This document shows, piece after piece, positions 17,921-26,294 of a DNA stretch of 64,000 nucleotides. This DNA comes from Ectopseudomonas chengduensis (GTDB taxonomy: Bacteria > Pseudomonadota > Gammaproteobacteria > Pseudomonadales > Pseudomonadaceae). The stretch is taken from positions 248,001-312,000 of the forward strand of contig NZ_JACFYZ010000002.1 in NCBI RefSeq assembly GCF_015712065.1, written 5' to 3'. Position numbers and translations under genes: made by a program. Under the pieces are notes generated by a model. It did no database searches and was not told the DNA's origin. It was given only the letters and a program-made list of their open reading frames with translations. Every line of letters starts with the position of its first letter. Position 1 is the stretch's first letter.

Positions 17921-18910
17921 ATGGCGACCCCAGAAAAACTCCTGGTGCTGTACACAGGCGGCACCATCGGCATGCAGATGAGCGCGGACGGCCTGGCGCC
18001 GGCCTCGGGTTTCGAGGCGCGCATGCGCACCCAACAAGCCAGCGAGAACGCCAACGAACTGCCGCAATGGACCTTTCGCGAGCTGCTGCCGCTGATCGAC
18101 AGCGCCAACATGAACACCGGCCACTGGCTGGCGCTGCGTGACGAGATCGTCACCGCCGTGCAGACCCATGGCCACGACGCCGTGCTGGTACTGCATGGTA
18201 CCGATACCCTGGCCTACAGCGCCGCCGCGCTGAGCTTCCTGCTGCTCGGCCTCGACGTGCCGGTGGTGCTGACCGGCGCCATGCAGCCGGCCGGTGTCGA
18301 TGGCGGTGATGCCTGGCCCAACCTGTTCGGCGCCATGCGCGCGCTGTATCGCGGCGTCGCGCCTGGCGTGCACCTCTACTTCAACGGCCAACTGCTGCAT
18401 GGCGCACGTTGCTCGAAGTTGCGCAGCGACGCTTTCGATGCCTTCCAGGTGCTGCCGCGTCAGCGTCAGGCCGAACGGGCCACGGTCGATGCGCGGATCG
18501 ACTTCCGCCAGCCGCGCCAGCCGGTCAATCTTGCCGTGCTGCCACTGCATCCGGCGGTGCAGGCCGGGCAACTGCAAGCTCTGCTGGCCAGCGGCGTGCA
18601 GGGGCTGCTGCTGGAGTGCTACGGCAGTGGCACCGGCCCGGCCGGCGATGCGCAATTGATGAGCGTGCTGCGTGAGGCGCATCAGCGCGGTGTGGTGCTG
18701 GCGGCAATCAGTCAGTGCCCGCAAGGCCATGTGCAGTTCGGTGTGTATGCGGCCGGCAGCCGTCTGGCCGAGGTCGGCCTGGTGTCCTGTGGCGGCATGA
18801 CCCGCGAGGCGGCACTGGGCAAGCTGTTCGCCCTGCTCGGCGCCGGTTTGCCACAAGCTGAGGTTGAACACTGGCTGGCGCGCGATCTCTGTGGTGAGAT
18901 GAGCGACTGA
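17921..18910 (+). CDS. ansA: L-asparaginase (cytoplasmic, type I-like)
   Basis: 329 aa without signal peptide, hydrolysing asparagine to aspartate and ammonia. Both catalytic triad segments are visible: YTGGTIG at residues 11-17 (nucleophile Thr) and LHGTDTLAY with T94/D95. KLRSDAFDAF is the type I counterpart that supplies the active-site lysine region. Neighbours are an alanine/glycine symporter, an acetyltransferase and an AsnC regulator. The products feed the aspartase encoded at 8859. Confidence 0.92.
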   Translation: MATPEKLLVLYTGGTIGMQMSADGLAPASGFEARMRTQQASENANELPQWTFRELLPLIDSANMNTGHWLALRDEIVTAVQTHGHDAVLVLHGTDTLAYSAAALSFLLLGLDVPVVLTGAMQPAGVDGGDAWPNLFGAMRALYRGVAPGVHLYFNGQLLHGARCSKLRSDAFDAFQVLPRQRQAERATVDARIDFRQPRQPVNLAVLPLHPAVQAGQLQALLASGVQGLLLECYGSGTGPAGDAQLMSVLREAHQRGVVLAAISQCPQGHVQFGVYAAGSRLAEVGLVSCGGMTREAALGKLFALLGAGLPQAEVEHWLARDLCGEMSD

Positions 18911-18937
18911 TCCACCTGCCCGAACAGAGGAAGGACG

Positions 18938-19381
18938 ATGAGCATCGAAATTCGCCCTGTAGTCGCTGCCGATCACCAAGCCTGGTTGCCCTTGTGGCAG
19001 GGCTACCAGCGCTTCTATATGACCGAGATTCCAGCCGAGACCAGCGCCGTTACCTGGCAGCGCTTTCTCGACCCCGCCGAGCCCATGGGCGCCGCCCTGG
19101 CCTGGCAGGGTGACCAGGCCATTGGCCTGGTGCACTGGGTCATCCACCGCTCGACCTGGACCACCGGCGACTATTGCTACCTGCAGGACCTGTTCGTCGC
19201 CAAGGGCCAGCGCAGTGGCGGCGTTGGTCGTCAGCTGATCCAGCATGTCTACGAGCAGGCGCGTGCTGCCGGCTGTTCACGGGTGCACTGGCTGACTCAC
19301 GAGAGCAACAGCCAGGCCAAGCTGCTGTACGAGCGTATCGGTGAGCGCTCGGGATTCGTGCAGTACCGCAAGCTCTTGTAG
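18938..19381 (+). CDS. GNAT acetyltransferase, paralogue 2
   Basis: 147 aa, a close paralogue of the protein encoded at 14259-14699 and alignable end to end without gaps beyond the first residues. Motif A is YLQDLFVAKGQRSGGVGRQLIQHVYEQA and the C-terminus RSGFVQYRKLL. It lies 27 bp after ansA, so probably co-transcribed. Substrate unknown. The paired copies 4.7 kb apart, each beside amino-acid genes, suggest duplication followed by specialisation. Confidence 0.88.
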   Translation: MSIEIRPVVAADHQAWLPLWQGYQRFYMTEIPAETSAVTWQRFLDPAEPMGAALAWQGDQAIGLVHWVIHRSTWTTGDYCYLQDLFVAKGQRSGGVGRQLIQHVYEQARAAGCSRVHWLTHESNSQAKLLYERIGERSGFVQYRKLL

Positions 19382-19452
19382 GTGGGGGCGAGAGAGGGAG
19401 GTTGGCATGCATTGCGCATCGCCAGTGCTCCCTCGTCTTCAAGCTGACAGCC

Positions 19453-19899
19453 ATGAACAAGCTCGACAACGCTCTGCTGAATATCCTGATCAAGGACTCG
19501 CGCACCTCTTTTGCCGATATCGCTCGCCAGCTCAATATATCCAGAGCCCACGCACGGACTCGGGTACAGGCCCTGGTCGATACCGGCGTCATCGAGAAAT
19601 TCACCGCTGTGGTGAATCCGGAAAAGCTCGGCAAGGGTATTTCCACCTTCGTCGATCTTACTGTCGCGCCGCATGCTATCGAAGCCGTCGCCGAGCGACT
19701 CTCGGCCACCGTGGAGGTGGTCAGCCTGTACATCATGAGTGATCTGAAAAGCCTGCACATCCACACGTTGACCGACAGCTACGAGACCTTCGATGCCTTC
19801 GTGCGCGAGCATATCTTCAACCACCCGGAGATTCTCACGGTTGACTGCAAGGCACTGATGACGCGGGTGAAGCACCGTCGTGGCGGTGCGCGTCTGTAA
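19453..19899 (+). CDS. Lrp/AsnC-family transcriptional regulator
   Basis: 148 aa. The N-terminal HTH is LDNALLNILIKDSRTSFADIARQLNISRAHARTRVQALVDTGVIEKFTAVVNPEKLG; the C-terminal RAM domain spans about 65-140. The start at 19453 gives the canonical MNKLDNALLNIL; the upstream frame from 19402 lacks support. Such proteins respond to amino acids. It sits between the asparaginase group and the sigma-54-driven transporter operon and could regulate either. Confidence 0.88.
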   Translation: MNKLDNALLNILIKDSRTSFADIARQLNISRAHARTRVQALVDTGVIEKFTAVVNPEKLGKGISTFVDLTVAPHAIEAVAERLSATVEVVSLYIMSDLKSLHIHTLTDSYETFDAFVREHIFNHPEILTVDCKALMTRVKHRRGGARL

Positions 19900-19982
19900 C
19901 ATCCTGATACATCGAGCTATTTCTCACTGTTCCGGAGGCGTCGGCGCCTTAAAAAAGCGCTCAGTGCGCTCATCTAGTGCAT

Positions 19983-20000
19983 AACTGACATTCGTCAGTT
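19983..20000. promoter_or_regulatory. 18-bp palindrome upstream of the TRAP operon (candidate operator/enhancer)
   Basis: AACTGACATTCGTCAGTT is a perfect 7-bp inverted repeat with a 4-bp loop, about 235 bp upstream of the predicted sigma-54 start. A related dyad, GACGATTCGTC, is at 20079-20089, about 142 bp upstream. Both lie in the range used by bacterial enhancer-binding proteins. The cognate protein is unknown. Confidence 0.4.
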
Positions 20001-20199
20001 GAAGGCAAGGTCAGCGGACCGATCGTATGCAAATGGTTTGGCACTGCTGACAAATGTATTCATTACCCGAGGCGTATTGACGATTCGTCGCGAGCGACAG
20101 CCCAGAGGTGCTTATTTTTTGTGCAGTCTGGCTAACGGCCATATTCTTCAAAAAATAGATAAATACTTATAAAACAATAAGTTATATATATTTTTCTAC

Positions 20200-20215
20200 T
20201 GGCACGCGTGTTGCT
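20200..20215 (+). promoter_or_regulatory. Sigma-54 (RpoN) promoter of the TRAP/TSUP/GGT operon
   Basis: TGGCACGCGTGTTGCT fits the -24/-12 consensus TGGCAC-N5-TTGCW, with the GG and GC dinucleotides separated by exactly 10 bp. The predicted start is near 20226, giving a leader of about 66 nt before the TRAP binding-protein gene. An A/T-rich stretch (20150-20195) just upstream could bind IHF. The whole 392-bp gap 19900-20291 otherwise holds no gene. Confidence 0.8.
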
Positions 20216-20291
20216 CTAGGGCTTCCAGACCACTTTACATCCGATAGGCCATCCCGCTGATCGGAGCCACTGTGTAACTGGAGACCGCCCC

Positions 20292-21386
20292 ATGAGCCTT
20301 AACCGTCGTAAATTCCTCGGTGCTGGAGCCGTTGCCGCAGGCGCAGGCCTGACCCTGGGTGCCTCCGGCATCGCCGCTGCCAGCGAGAAAACCTTCAACT
20401 GGAAGATGACCAACGCCTACGCGCCCGGCTCGCCGTTCTATGTGCAGGGACCGGGCAGCCCGACCGATTTCTGCAAGCGCGTCGAGGCCATGTCCAATGG
20501 CCGCCTGAAGATCCAGCATTTCGCTGCTGGCGAGCTGATCCCGGCGCTCGAAGGCTTCGATGCGGTGTCCAGTGGCATGGTGGAAATGAACGCCGCCAAT
20601 GCCTTCTTCTGGGCCGGCAAGATCCCCGCCGCGCAGTTCTTCACCGCCGTGCCCTTCGGCATGAATACCCAGGGCATGAACGCCTGGCTGTACAACGGTG
20701 GCGCGCTGCAACTCTGGGAAGAGCTCTACGAGCCCCATGGTCTGGTGCCGATGCCCATGGGCAACACCGGCACCCAGATGACCGGCTGGTTCCGTCAGCC
20801 ACTGGAAAACGTCGATAGCCTCAAGGGCCTGAAAATGCGTGTGCCGGGCCTGGCCGGCAAGGTCTACAGCGAACTGGGCGTGGCGGTAAGGCTGCTGCCT
20901 GGCGGCGAGATTTTCCCGGCGCTGGAGCGCGGAGTGATCGATGCTGCCGAATTCGTCGGACCCTATCAGGACCGCCGCATGGGCCTGCATAAAGCCGCGA
21001 AGAACTACTACACCACCGGCTGGCACGAGCCGACCAACGTCACCGAGCTGATCATCAACAAGAAGGCCTGGGACAGCCTGCCGGCCGACCTGCAAGCCAT
21101 CGTGCGCATCTGCGCCCAGGCCTGCAATGCCGAGAGCCTGGCCTGGTCCGACGCGGTCAACGCCGATGCCCTGGAAGACCTGGTGACCAATGAAGGTGTG
21201 ATCGCCAAGCCGCTGCCGGGCGACATCATCACCCGCCTGCGCGAGGTGACCAACGACACCCTCGCCAGCATGGCTGCCGCCGATCCGAGCACGCGCAAAG
21301 TGCACGATCACTTCATGGCGTTCCGCAAGAAGTACAGCACCTGGTCGGCCACCGGCGAAAAAGGCTTCATGGACCTGGGGGTGTGA
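20292..21386 (+). CDS. TRAP transporter periplasmic substrate-binding subunit (DctP type)
   Basis: 364 aa. The N-terminus MSLNRRKFLGAGAVAAGAG carries a twin-arginine-type motif (RRKFL) and a hydrophobic stretch, so export is probably by Tat. The mature protein has DctP features (KTFNWKMTNAYAPGSPFY, NGRLKIQHFAAGEL, DSLKGLKMRVPGLAGKVYSELG, VEPSRT-region equivalent PAAQFFTAVPFGMNTQGMNAW). The ligand is probably an organic acid or related anion, not identifiable here. First gene of a five-gene run behind a sigma-54 promoter. Confidence 0.9.
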   Translation: MSLNRRKFLGAGAVAAGAGLTLGASGIAAASEKTFNWKMTNAYAPGSPFYVQGPGSPTDFCKRVEAMSNGRLKIQHFAAGELIPALEGFDAVSSGMVEMNAANAFFWAGKIPAAQFFTAVPFGMNTQGMNAWLYNGGALQLWEELYEPHGLVPMPMGNTGTQMTGWFRQPLENVDSLKGLKMRVPGLAGKVYSELGVAVRLLPGGEIFPALERGVIDAAEFVGPYQDRRMGLHKAAKNYYTTGWHEPTNVTELIINKKAWDSLPADLQAIVRICAQACNAESLAWSDAVNADALEDLVTNEGVIAKPLPGDIITRLREVTNDTLASMAAADPSTRKVHDHFMAFRKKYSTWSATGEKGFMDLGV

Positions 21387-21390
21387 GGCG

Positions 21391-21912
21391 ATGCATGCCG
21401 TGATCAACCGCATCGAGCAGTTGGTCGAGACCCTGGGCAGTCTGGCACGCGGCTGTGTGCTGGTACTGGTCCTGCTGGTGTCGGCCAACGTGCTGATCCG
21501 CTATGGCTTTTCCGTGAGCCCGGTGGCGTTACAGGAGCTTGAATGGTTTCTGATTTCGCCCATCGCGCTGCTCGGCATCTCCTACGTGTTGAAACACCGC
21601 GCCGATGTGCGGGTGGACTTCATCTACGAGAAGTTCCAGCCACGCACCCAGGCTGCAGTGGATCTGTTCAGTGCCCTGGCGACCTGCCTGATCGGCGCGT
21701 TCCTGGCCTGGGTCTGCTGGCATTACATGATGCAGTCCTACGCCATTGGCGAAGGCTCACCGGACCCCGGCGGCCTGCCCCATCGCTTTCTGGTCAAGGC
21801 CTTCCTGCCGCTGGGTTTTGCCCTTTTTGCCCTGCAAGGCATTGCTGACACCCTGCGTGCCCTCAAGGGCCTGCTCGCATCCAACCCGACACCTGAGGAG
21901 GCCTTGCCATGA
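21391..21912 (+). CDS. TRAP transporter small permease (DctQ type)
   Basis: 173 aa with four membrane spans (GCVLVLVLLVSANVLIRYGF, LEWFLISPIALLGISYVLKH, FSALATCLIGAFLAWVCWHY, LPLGFALFALQGIADTL). It contains the family pattern ADVRVDFIYEKF. It starts 4 bp after the binding-protein gene and overlaps the large permease by 4 bp (ATGA), so it is co-translated with its partner. Confidence 0.9.
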   Translation: MHAVINRIEQLVETLGSLARGCVLVLVLLVSANVLIRYGFSVSPVALQELEWFLISPIALLGISYVLKHRADVRVDFIYEKFQPRTQAAVDLFSALATCLIGAFLAWVCWHYMMQSYAIGEGSPDPGGLPHRFLVKAFLPLGFALFALQGIADTLRALKGLLASNPTPEEALP

Positions 21913-23234
21913 GCCCCAATGAATGGCTGGCAATCCTGATGGTGCTCGCCTTTTTCTCGATGATGATGGTCGGCGTACCGGTGGCCATCTCCCTGGCTGT
22001 GTCCGGTTTCGCCGCCGGCCTGATCGGTTTTGGCCCGATGCTGTTCAGCCTGCTGCCGGCGCGCATGTTCGGCGTGGTCAGCAACTACACGCTGTTGGCG
22101 ATTCCGCTGTTTACCTTCATGGGGGTGATGCTGGAGAAATCCAGGGTCGCCGAGGACATGCTGGAGACGGTCGGCCAGGCCATGGGTGGCCTCAACGGCG
22201 GCATGGGCCTGGCCATCGTGCTGGTCGGCGTGTTGCTCGGTGCCTCCACCGGCATCGTCGGCGCTACCGTGGTGACCATCGGCCTGCTGACGCTGCCGGT
22301 GCTGCTGCGCCGTGGCTACAAACCCAGCGTGGCCTGCGGCACCATCTGCGCCTCCGGCACCCTGGGGCAGATCATTCCGCCGAGCCTGGTGCTGATTCTG
22401 CTGGCCGATATTCTCGGCGAGTCGGTGGGTTCGATCTTCGCCGCCGCCTTTATCCCCAGCCTGATGCTGGCCGGCGTCTACATCGTATACATGCTGTTGC
22501 TCGGCTGGCTGCGCCCACAGTGGGTGCCGGCGATTCCTGCCGAAGAACGCGCGCTGATCAGCCGCAAACAGCTGTGGCAGAACATCGCCAAATCGGTCCT
22601 GCCGCCGCTGCTGCTGGTGGTCTGCGTGCTCGGCTCGATCATCGGCGGCCTCGCTGCACCGACCGAAGCCGCTTCCGTTGGCGCTCTGGGTGCATTGATC
22701 ATCGCTGGCTGCGCCGGACGTCTGAATCGCGACACCCTCAAGCAGACCCTGCACGGCACCCTGAGCATCAGCGCGATGATCTTCCTCATCCTGCTCTGCT
22801 CGCAGCCGTTCTCCCTGGCCTTTCGCGGCCTGGGTGGCGAAGCCCTGGTGCATGATCTGTTCAGCCTGCTGCCAGGCGGCGAGTTGGGCGCCGTCTTGTT
22901 CCTGATGGTGCTGCTGTTCGTGCTCGGTTTCTTCCTGGAGTGGATCGAGATCTCCTACATCGCCCTGCCGATGTTCCTGCCGGTGTTCATGGGCTATGGC
23001 ACCGACATGGTCTGGCTGGCGATTCTCGTCGCGCTGAACCTGCAGATGTCGTTCCTCACGCCGCCATTTGGTTGGGCACTGTTCTTCCTCAAGGGCGTGG
23101 CGCCACCCGGCATCAGCACCAAGGATATATACGTCGGCGCACTGCCCTTCGTGGCGCTGCAAATGCTCGCCGTGGCCCTGGTGTTCGCCTTCCCGACCCT
23201 GGCGACCTGGCTGCCCAAGGCCATTGGCTGGTAA
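21909..23234 (+). CDS. TRAP transporter large permease (DctM type)
   Basis: 441 aa, about 12 spans. DctM signatures: [88 protein letters not shown] and the SGTLGQIIPPSLVLILLAD motif. It forms the Na+-coupled channel with the small permease. The stop is followed 21 bp later by the TSUP gene start. Confidence 0.92.
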   Translation: MSPNEWLAILMVLAFFSMMMVGVPVAISLAVSGFAAGLIGFGPMLFSLLPARMFGVVSNYTLLAIPLFTFMGVMLEKSRVAEDMLETVGQAMGGLNGGMGLAIVLVGVLLGASTGIVGATVVTIGLLTLPVLLRRGYKPSVACGTICASGTLGQIIPPSLVLILLADILGESVGSIFAAAFIPSLMLAGVYIVYMLLLGWLRPQWVPAIPAEERALISRKQLWQNIAKSVLPPLLLVVCVLGSIIGGLAAPTEAASVGALGALIIAGCAGRLNRDTLKQTLHGTLSISAMIFLILLCSQPFSLAFRGLGGEALVHDLFSLLPGGELGAVLFLMVLLFVLGFFLEWIEISYIALPMFLPVFMGYGTDMVWLAILVALNLQMSFLTPPFGWALFFLKGVAPPGISTKDIYVGALPFVALQMLAVALVFAFPTLATWLPKAIGW

Positions 23235-23255
23235 CCCTCACCTACGAGAATGCAT

Positions 23256-24092
23256 ATGGAATTTTTCTCTGCCTACAGCCCGCTGTGGCTGGCCGGGCTG
23301 GTCTGCGCCCTGCTGCTGACCGGCGCGGTGGCCGGCATCCTCGCCGGCCTGCTCGGGGTCGGTGGCGGCATCGTCATCGTGCCGGTGCTATACCACCTGT
23401 TCACCCTGCTCGGCATCGACCCCGAGGTGCGCATGCACGTCGCGGTGGGCACCTCGCTGGCGGCCATCGTGCCAACCTCGATCATCTCCGCCAGGGCGCA
23501 CTACAAACGCGGCGGGCTCAAGCCGGAACTGCTCAAGCCGCTGATCCCCGGCACCCTGGTCGGCGTGCTGATCGGCGCGCTGCTCAGCGGCTACCTCAGC
23601 GGCCAGATACTGGCAGCGATCTTCGCCGTGATCGCCCTGCTGGTGGCGCTGAACATGGCGGTCGAGCGCAACCTGAACCTGCGCGACGGGCTGCCCGGTA
23701 CAGCCGGTACCGGCGTGCTCGGGGTGTTTATCGGCAGCCTGTCGACCCTGATGGGCATCGGTGGTGGCACCCTGAGTGTGCCGATCCTCAATGCCTGTCG
23801 CACACCCATGCACATCGCCGTCGGCACCGGCGCGGCGCTGGGCGTGGTGATCAGCCTGCCGGGCGCCCTGGCTTACCTAATCAACGGCCTGGGTGCGGAC
23901 AACCTGCCACCGGCCACCCTGGGCTACGTCAACCTGCTCGGCCTGGCCGTGATCGTGCCGGTGACCATGCTCACTGCCCCCTGGGGCGCCCGCATCGCCC
24001 ATGCCATCAACGCGCGCCTGTTGCGCCGCCTGTTTGCTCTGTTTCTGGCACTGACCGCAGCGCGCATGCTGTTCGGCGCCTTTGCCCTCTGA
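23256..24092 (+). CDS. TSUP (TauE/SafE) family sulfite/organic-anion permease
   Basis: 278 aa, about eight spans, with two related glycine-rich repeats: LAGLLGVGGGIVIVPVLYHLF and IGSLSTLMGIGGGTLSVPILNA. TSUP members carry sulfite, sulfoacetate, taurine-derived or other small organic anions, often outward. An earlier ATG (23250) is possible; 23256 has GAGA at better spacing. Pairing with a TRAP importer and a GGT-like enzyme suggests one uptake-and-processing unit, possibly for a sulfur-containing gamma-glutamyl or amide compound. Confidence 0.85.
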   Translation: MEFFSAYSPLWLAGLVCALLLTGAVAGILAGLLGVGGGIVIVPVLYHLFTLLGIDPEVRMHVAVGTSLAAIVPTSIISARAHYKRGGLKPELLKPLIPGTLVGVLIGALLSGYLSGQILAAIFAVIALLVALNMAVERNLNLRDGLPGTAGTGVLGVFIGSLSTLMGIGGGTLSVPILNACRTPMHIAVGTGAALGVVISLPGALAYLINGLGADNLPPATLGYVNLLGLAVIVPVTMLTAPWGARIAHAINARLLRRLFALFLALTAARMLFGAFAL

Positions 24093-24101
24093 GGATCGAT
24101 C

Positions 24102-25685
24102 ATGCTGAAAAGTACCCACGCCACCCGCGGCATTTTCGTCGCCCCCCATCACCTGGCCGCACAGGCCGGCCGTGACGTGCTCAAGGCCGGCGGCAACGCC
24201 GTCGAGGCCATGGTCGCCGCGGCTGCCAGCATCGCCGTGGTCTATCCGCACATGAACGCCATTGGCGGTGACGGTTTCTGGCTGATCCACGAGCCGGGCA
24301 AGGCTCCGGTGGCCATCGACGCCTGCGGCAGCAGCGCAGCGCTGGCAGATCGCGCGTTCTACGCAGGTCTGGAGACCATCCCCAGCCGTGGCCCGACAGC
24401 AGCGTTGACCGTCGCCGGGACCATCGGCGGCTGGGCCAAGGCCCTCGAAGTCGCCGCCGGTTGGGGCACGCCACTGCCGCTGCGCGACCTGCTCGCCGAG
24501 GCCATCGGCCAGGCACGCAACGGCATCGTCGTCAGCCGCAGCCAGGCACACCTGACGCGGTTCAAGTTCGATGAACTCAAGGACGTGCCGGGCTTCGCCG
24601 ACGTCTATCTGAACAACGGTCAGGTACCCGCCGAAGGCAGCCTGATGAAGCAGACGGCTTTGGGCGACACCCTGGCGCACCTGGCAGAAAAAGGCCTGGA
24701 TGACTTCTACCGTGGTGAGCTGGCCACGCGCATGGCTGCCGAGCTGGAACAACTAGGCAGCCCGCTGCGCCTGGCTGATCTGCAGGCCTACCAGGCCCAG
24801 GTGGTCACCCCACTGCAGGTGCGCCTGGGCGACGCCACGCTGTACAACATGCCGCCGCCGACCCAGGGCCTGGCTTCGCTGCTGATCCTCGGCGTGTTCG
24901 AGCGTCTCAAGGTCACCGAGGCCGAGGGTTTTGCCCATGTGCATGGCCTGGTCGAGTCGACCAAACAGGCATTCATGATCCGTGATCGTGTGGTCACCGA
25001 CCCGCGCCGCGTGCCGGCCGACCCGCAAGGCTTCCTCGCCCCGGATAACCTTGACGCTCTGGCGGCGGCTGTCGACCCTGACCGTGCCCTGGAATGGCCA
25101 TGCCCGACCTCCCCCGGCGACACGATCTGGATGGGCTGCATCGACAGCGAAGGCCGCGCGGTGAGCTTTATCCAGAGTGTGTACTGGGAGTTCGGCTCCG
25201 GCGTGGTGCTGCCGTCCAGCGGCGTAGCCTGGCAGAACCGCGGCATCAGCTTCTCCCTCGACCCGCAAGCGCTGCAGGCCCTGGAGCCGGAGCGCAAGCC
25301 GTTCCACACCCTCAACCCGGCACTGGCGCTGTTCGACGACGGCCGCGTGCTGAGCTACGGCACCATGGGTGGCGAAGGCCAACCGCAAACCCAGGCCGCG
25401 CTGTTCAGCCGCTATCGCCTGGGCAGCGATCTGCAGGCCGCCATCACCGCGCCGCGCTGGCTGCTGGGACGCACCTGGGGTGACGTCAGCACCAGCCTCA
25501 AGCTGGAGAATCGCTTCCCGGCCGAGCTGGTCGAGCAGTTGCGCGCCGCCGGCCATGTGATCGAGGTGCTGGACGAAGCCTTCAGTGACACCATGGGCCA
25601 CGCTGGCGCGCTGCTACGCCACCCCAGCGGCGTGCTCGAAGGCGCGGCGGACCCGCGTAGCGACGGCAGCGTCTGTGGCTTGTAA
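24102..25685 (+). CDS. Gamma-glutamyltransferase-family Ntn-hydrolase, without signal peptide
   Basis: 527 aa. GGT signatures: GRDVLKAGGNAVEAMVAAAASIAVVYPHMNAIGGDGF, PPPTQGLASLLIL, and the self-cleavage site PTSPGDTIWMGCIDSEGRAVSFIQSVYWEFGSG with T341 as nucleophile. GTMGGEGQPQTQ corresponds to the oxyanion/GSPGG region. Unlike secreted GGT it begins MLKSTHATRGIFV, so it should be cytoplasmic, like YwrD-type members, some of which act on other amides. Last gene of the sigma-54-driven run. The substrate is probably whatever the TRAP system imports. Confidence 0.88.
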   Translation: MLKSTHATRGIFVAPHHLAAQAGRDVLKAGGNAVEAMVAAAASIAVVYPHMNAIGGDGFWLIHEPGKAPVAIDACGSSAALADRAFYAGLETIPSRGPTAALTVAGTIGGWAKALEVAAGWGTPLPLRDLLAEAIGQARNGIVVSRSQAHLTRFKFDELKDVPGFADVYLNNGQVPAEGSLMKQTALGDTLAHLAEKGLDDFYRGELATRMAAELEQLGSPLRLADLQAYQAQVVTPLQVRLGDATLYNMPPPTQGLASLLILGVFERLKVTEAEGFAHVHGLVESTKQAFMIRDRVVTDPRRVPADPQGFLAPDNLDALAAAVDPDRALEWPCPTSPGDTIWMGCIDSEGRAVSFIQSVYWEFGSGVVLPSSGVAWQNRGISFSLDPQALQALEPERKPFHTLNPALALFDDGRVLSYGTMGGEGQPQTQAALFSRYRLGSDLQAAITAPRWLLGRTWGDVSTSLKLENRFPAELVEQLRAAGHVIEVLDEAFSDTMGHAGALLRHPSGVLEGAADPRSDGSVCGL

Positions 25686-25725
25686 AAGGGGCGTTGCAAC
25701 CCTGTGCAGGCCATAACGCACACCT

Positions 25726-25814
25726 GTAGGAGCCCCGCCTCGGGGCGAAGCGGTTGCTGCCACTCAGTGAAATCGAGGGTGTGCACCGCATTCGTCGCGG
25801 GGCGCGACTCCTAC
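25726..25814. repeat. REP pair after the GGT-like gene
   Basis: GTAGGAGCCCCGCCTCGGGG (from 25726) and the inverted unit ending GGGGCGCGACTCCTAC (to 25814) form head-to-head REP arms between the convergent GGT-like and RidA genes. No gene here. Confidence 0.8.
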
Positions 25815-25830
25815 AAAAGCTCAACAGACC

Positions 25831-26226
25831 CTATGGTCGGCGCGCGATGAAATCGATCTCCACCAGTGCGTGCCGCGCCAGCCCGGTGGTGCCGATACAG
25901 GTGCGCGCCGGACGTTTGCCTTCGGGGAAGTAGCTGGCGTAAACCGCGTTGAAGCGCGCGTAATCGCCATGGAAATCGGTGAGGAACGCGCGCGCCGAGA
26001 CCACGTTTTCCAACCCCAGGCCCAGGCCGTTGAGCACTACCAGCAGGTTGTCGAAGGTCTTGTGGGTTTGCGCCTCGATGCCTTCGGGCAGCGGCGCCGC
26101 TTCGTTGCCTGGATCGATGGGCAACTGGCCGGTGATGAACACCCAGCTATCGGCTTCGCAGGCGTGGGAGAACGGTGCGACCGGCGCGGGCGCAGCGGCG
26201 AACATGTGGTATTCGGGCATCGACAT
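25831..26226 (-). CDS. RidA-family protein (reactive intermediate/imine deaminase)
   Basis: 131 aa trimeric YjgF/RidA-type protein. Seen: HACEADSWVFITGQLPIDP, ALPEGIEAQT-like QTHKTFDNLLVVLNGLGLGLENVVSARAFLTDF, and the C-terminal RPARTCIGTTGLARHALVEIDFIA containing the Arg that binds carboxylates. RidA proteins deaminate 2-aminoacrylate-type intermediates from PLP enzymes. ATG 26226 is preceded by AGGAG at 5 nt. It lies 68 bp beyond glutaminase on the same strand, probably co-transcribed. Confidence 0.88.
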   Translation of the reverse strand: MSMPEYHMFAAAPAPVAPFSHACEADSWVFITGQLPIDPGNEAAPLPEGIEAQTHKTFDNLLVVLNGLGLGLENVVSARAFLTDFHGDYARFNAVYASYFPEGKRPARTCIGTTGLARHALVEIDFIARRP

Positions 26227-26294
26227 GGGCACTCCTGGTCTTTTCGTCAGTGGCCGCACGACGGCGCGGCCTGCTGCGACCATACCCTATCGAA

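Noticed and set aside
20041..20058. NtrC-type binding site around TGCAAATGG…GGCA upstream of the TRAP operon
   Set aside because: The half-sites do not match the GCAC/GTGC rule well enough. The other dyads in the spacer are better candidates.
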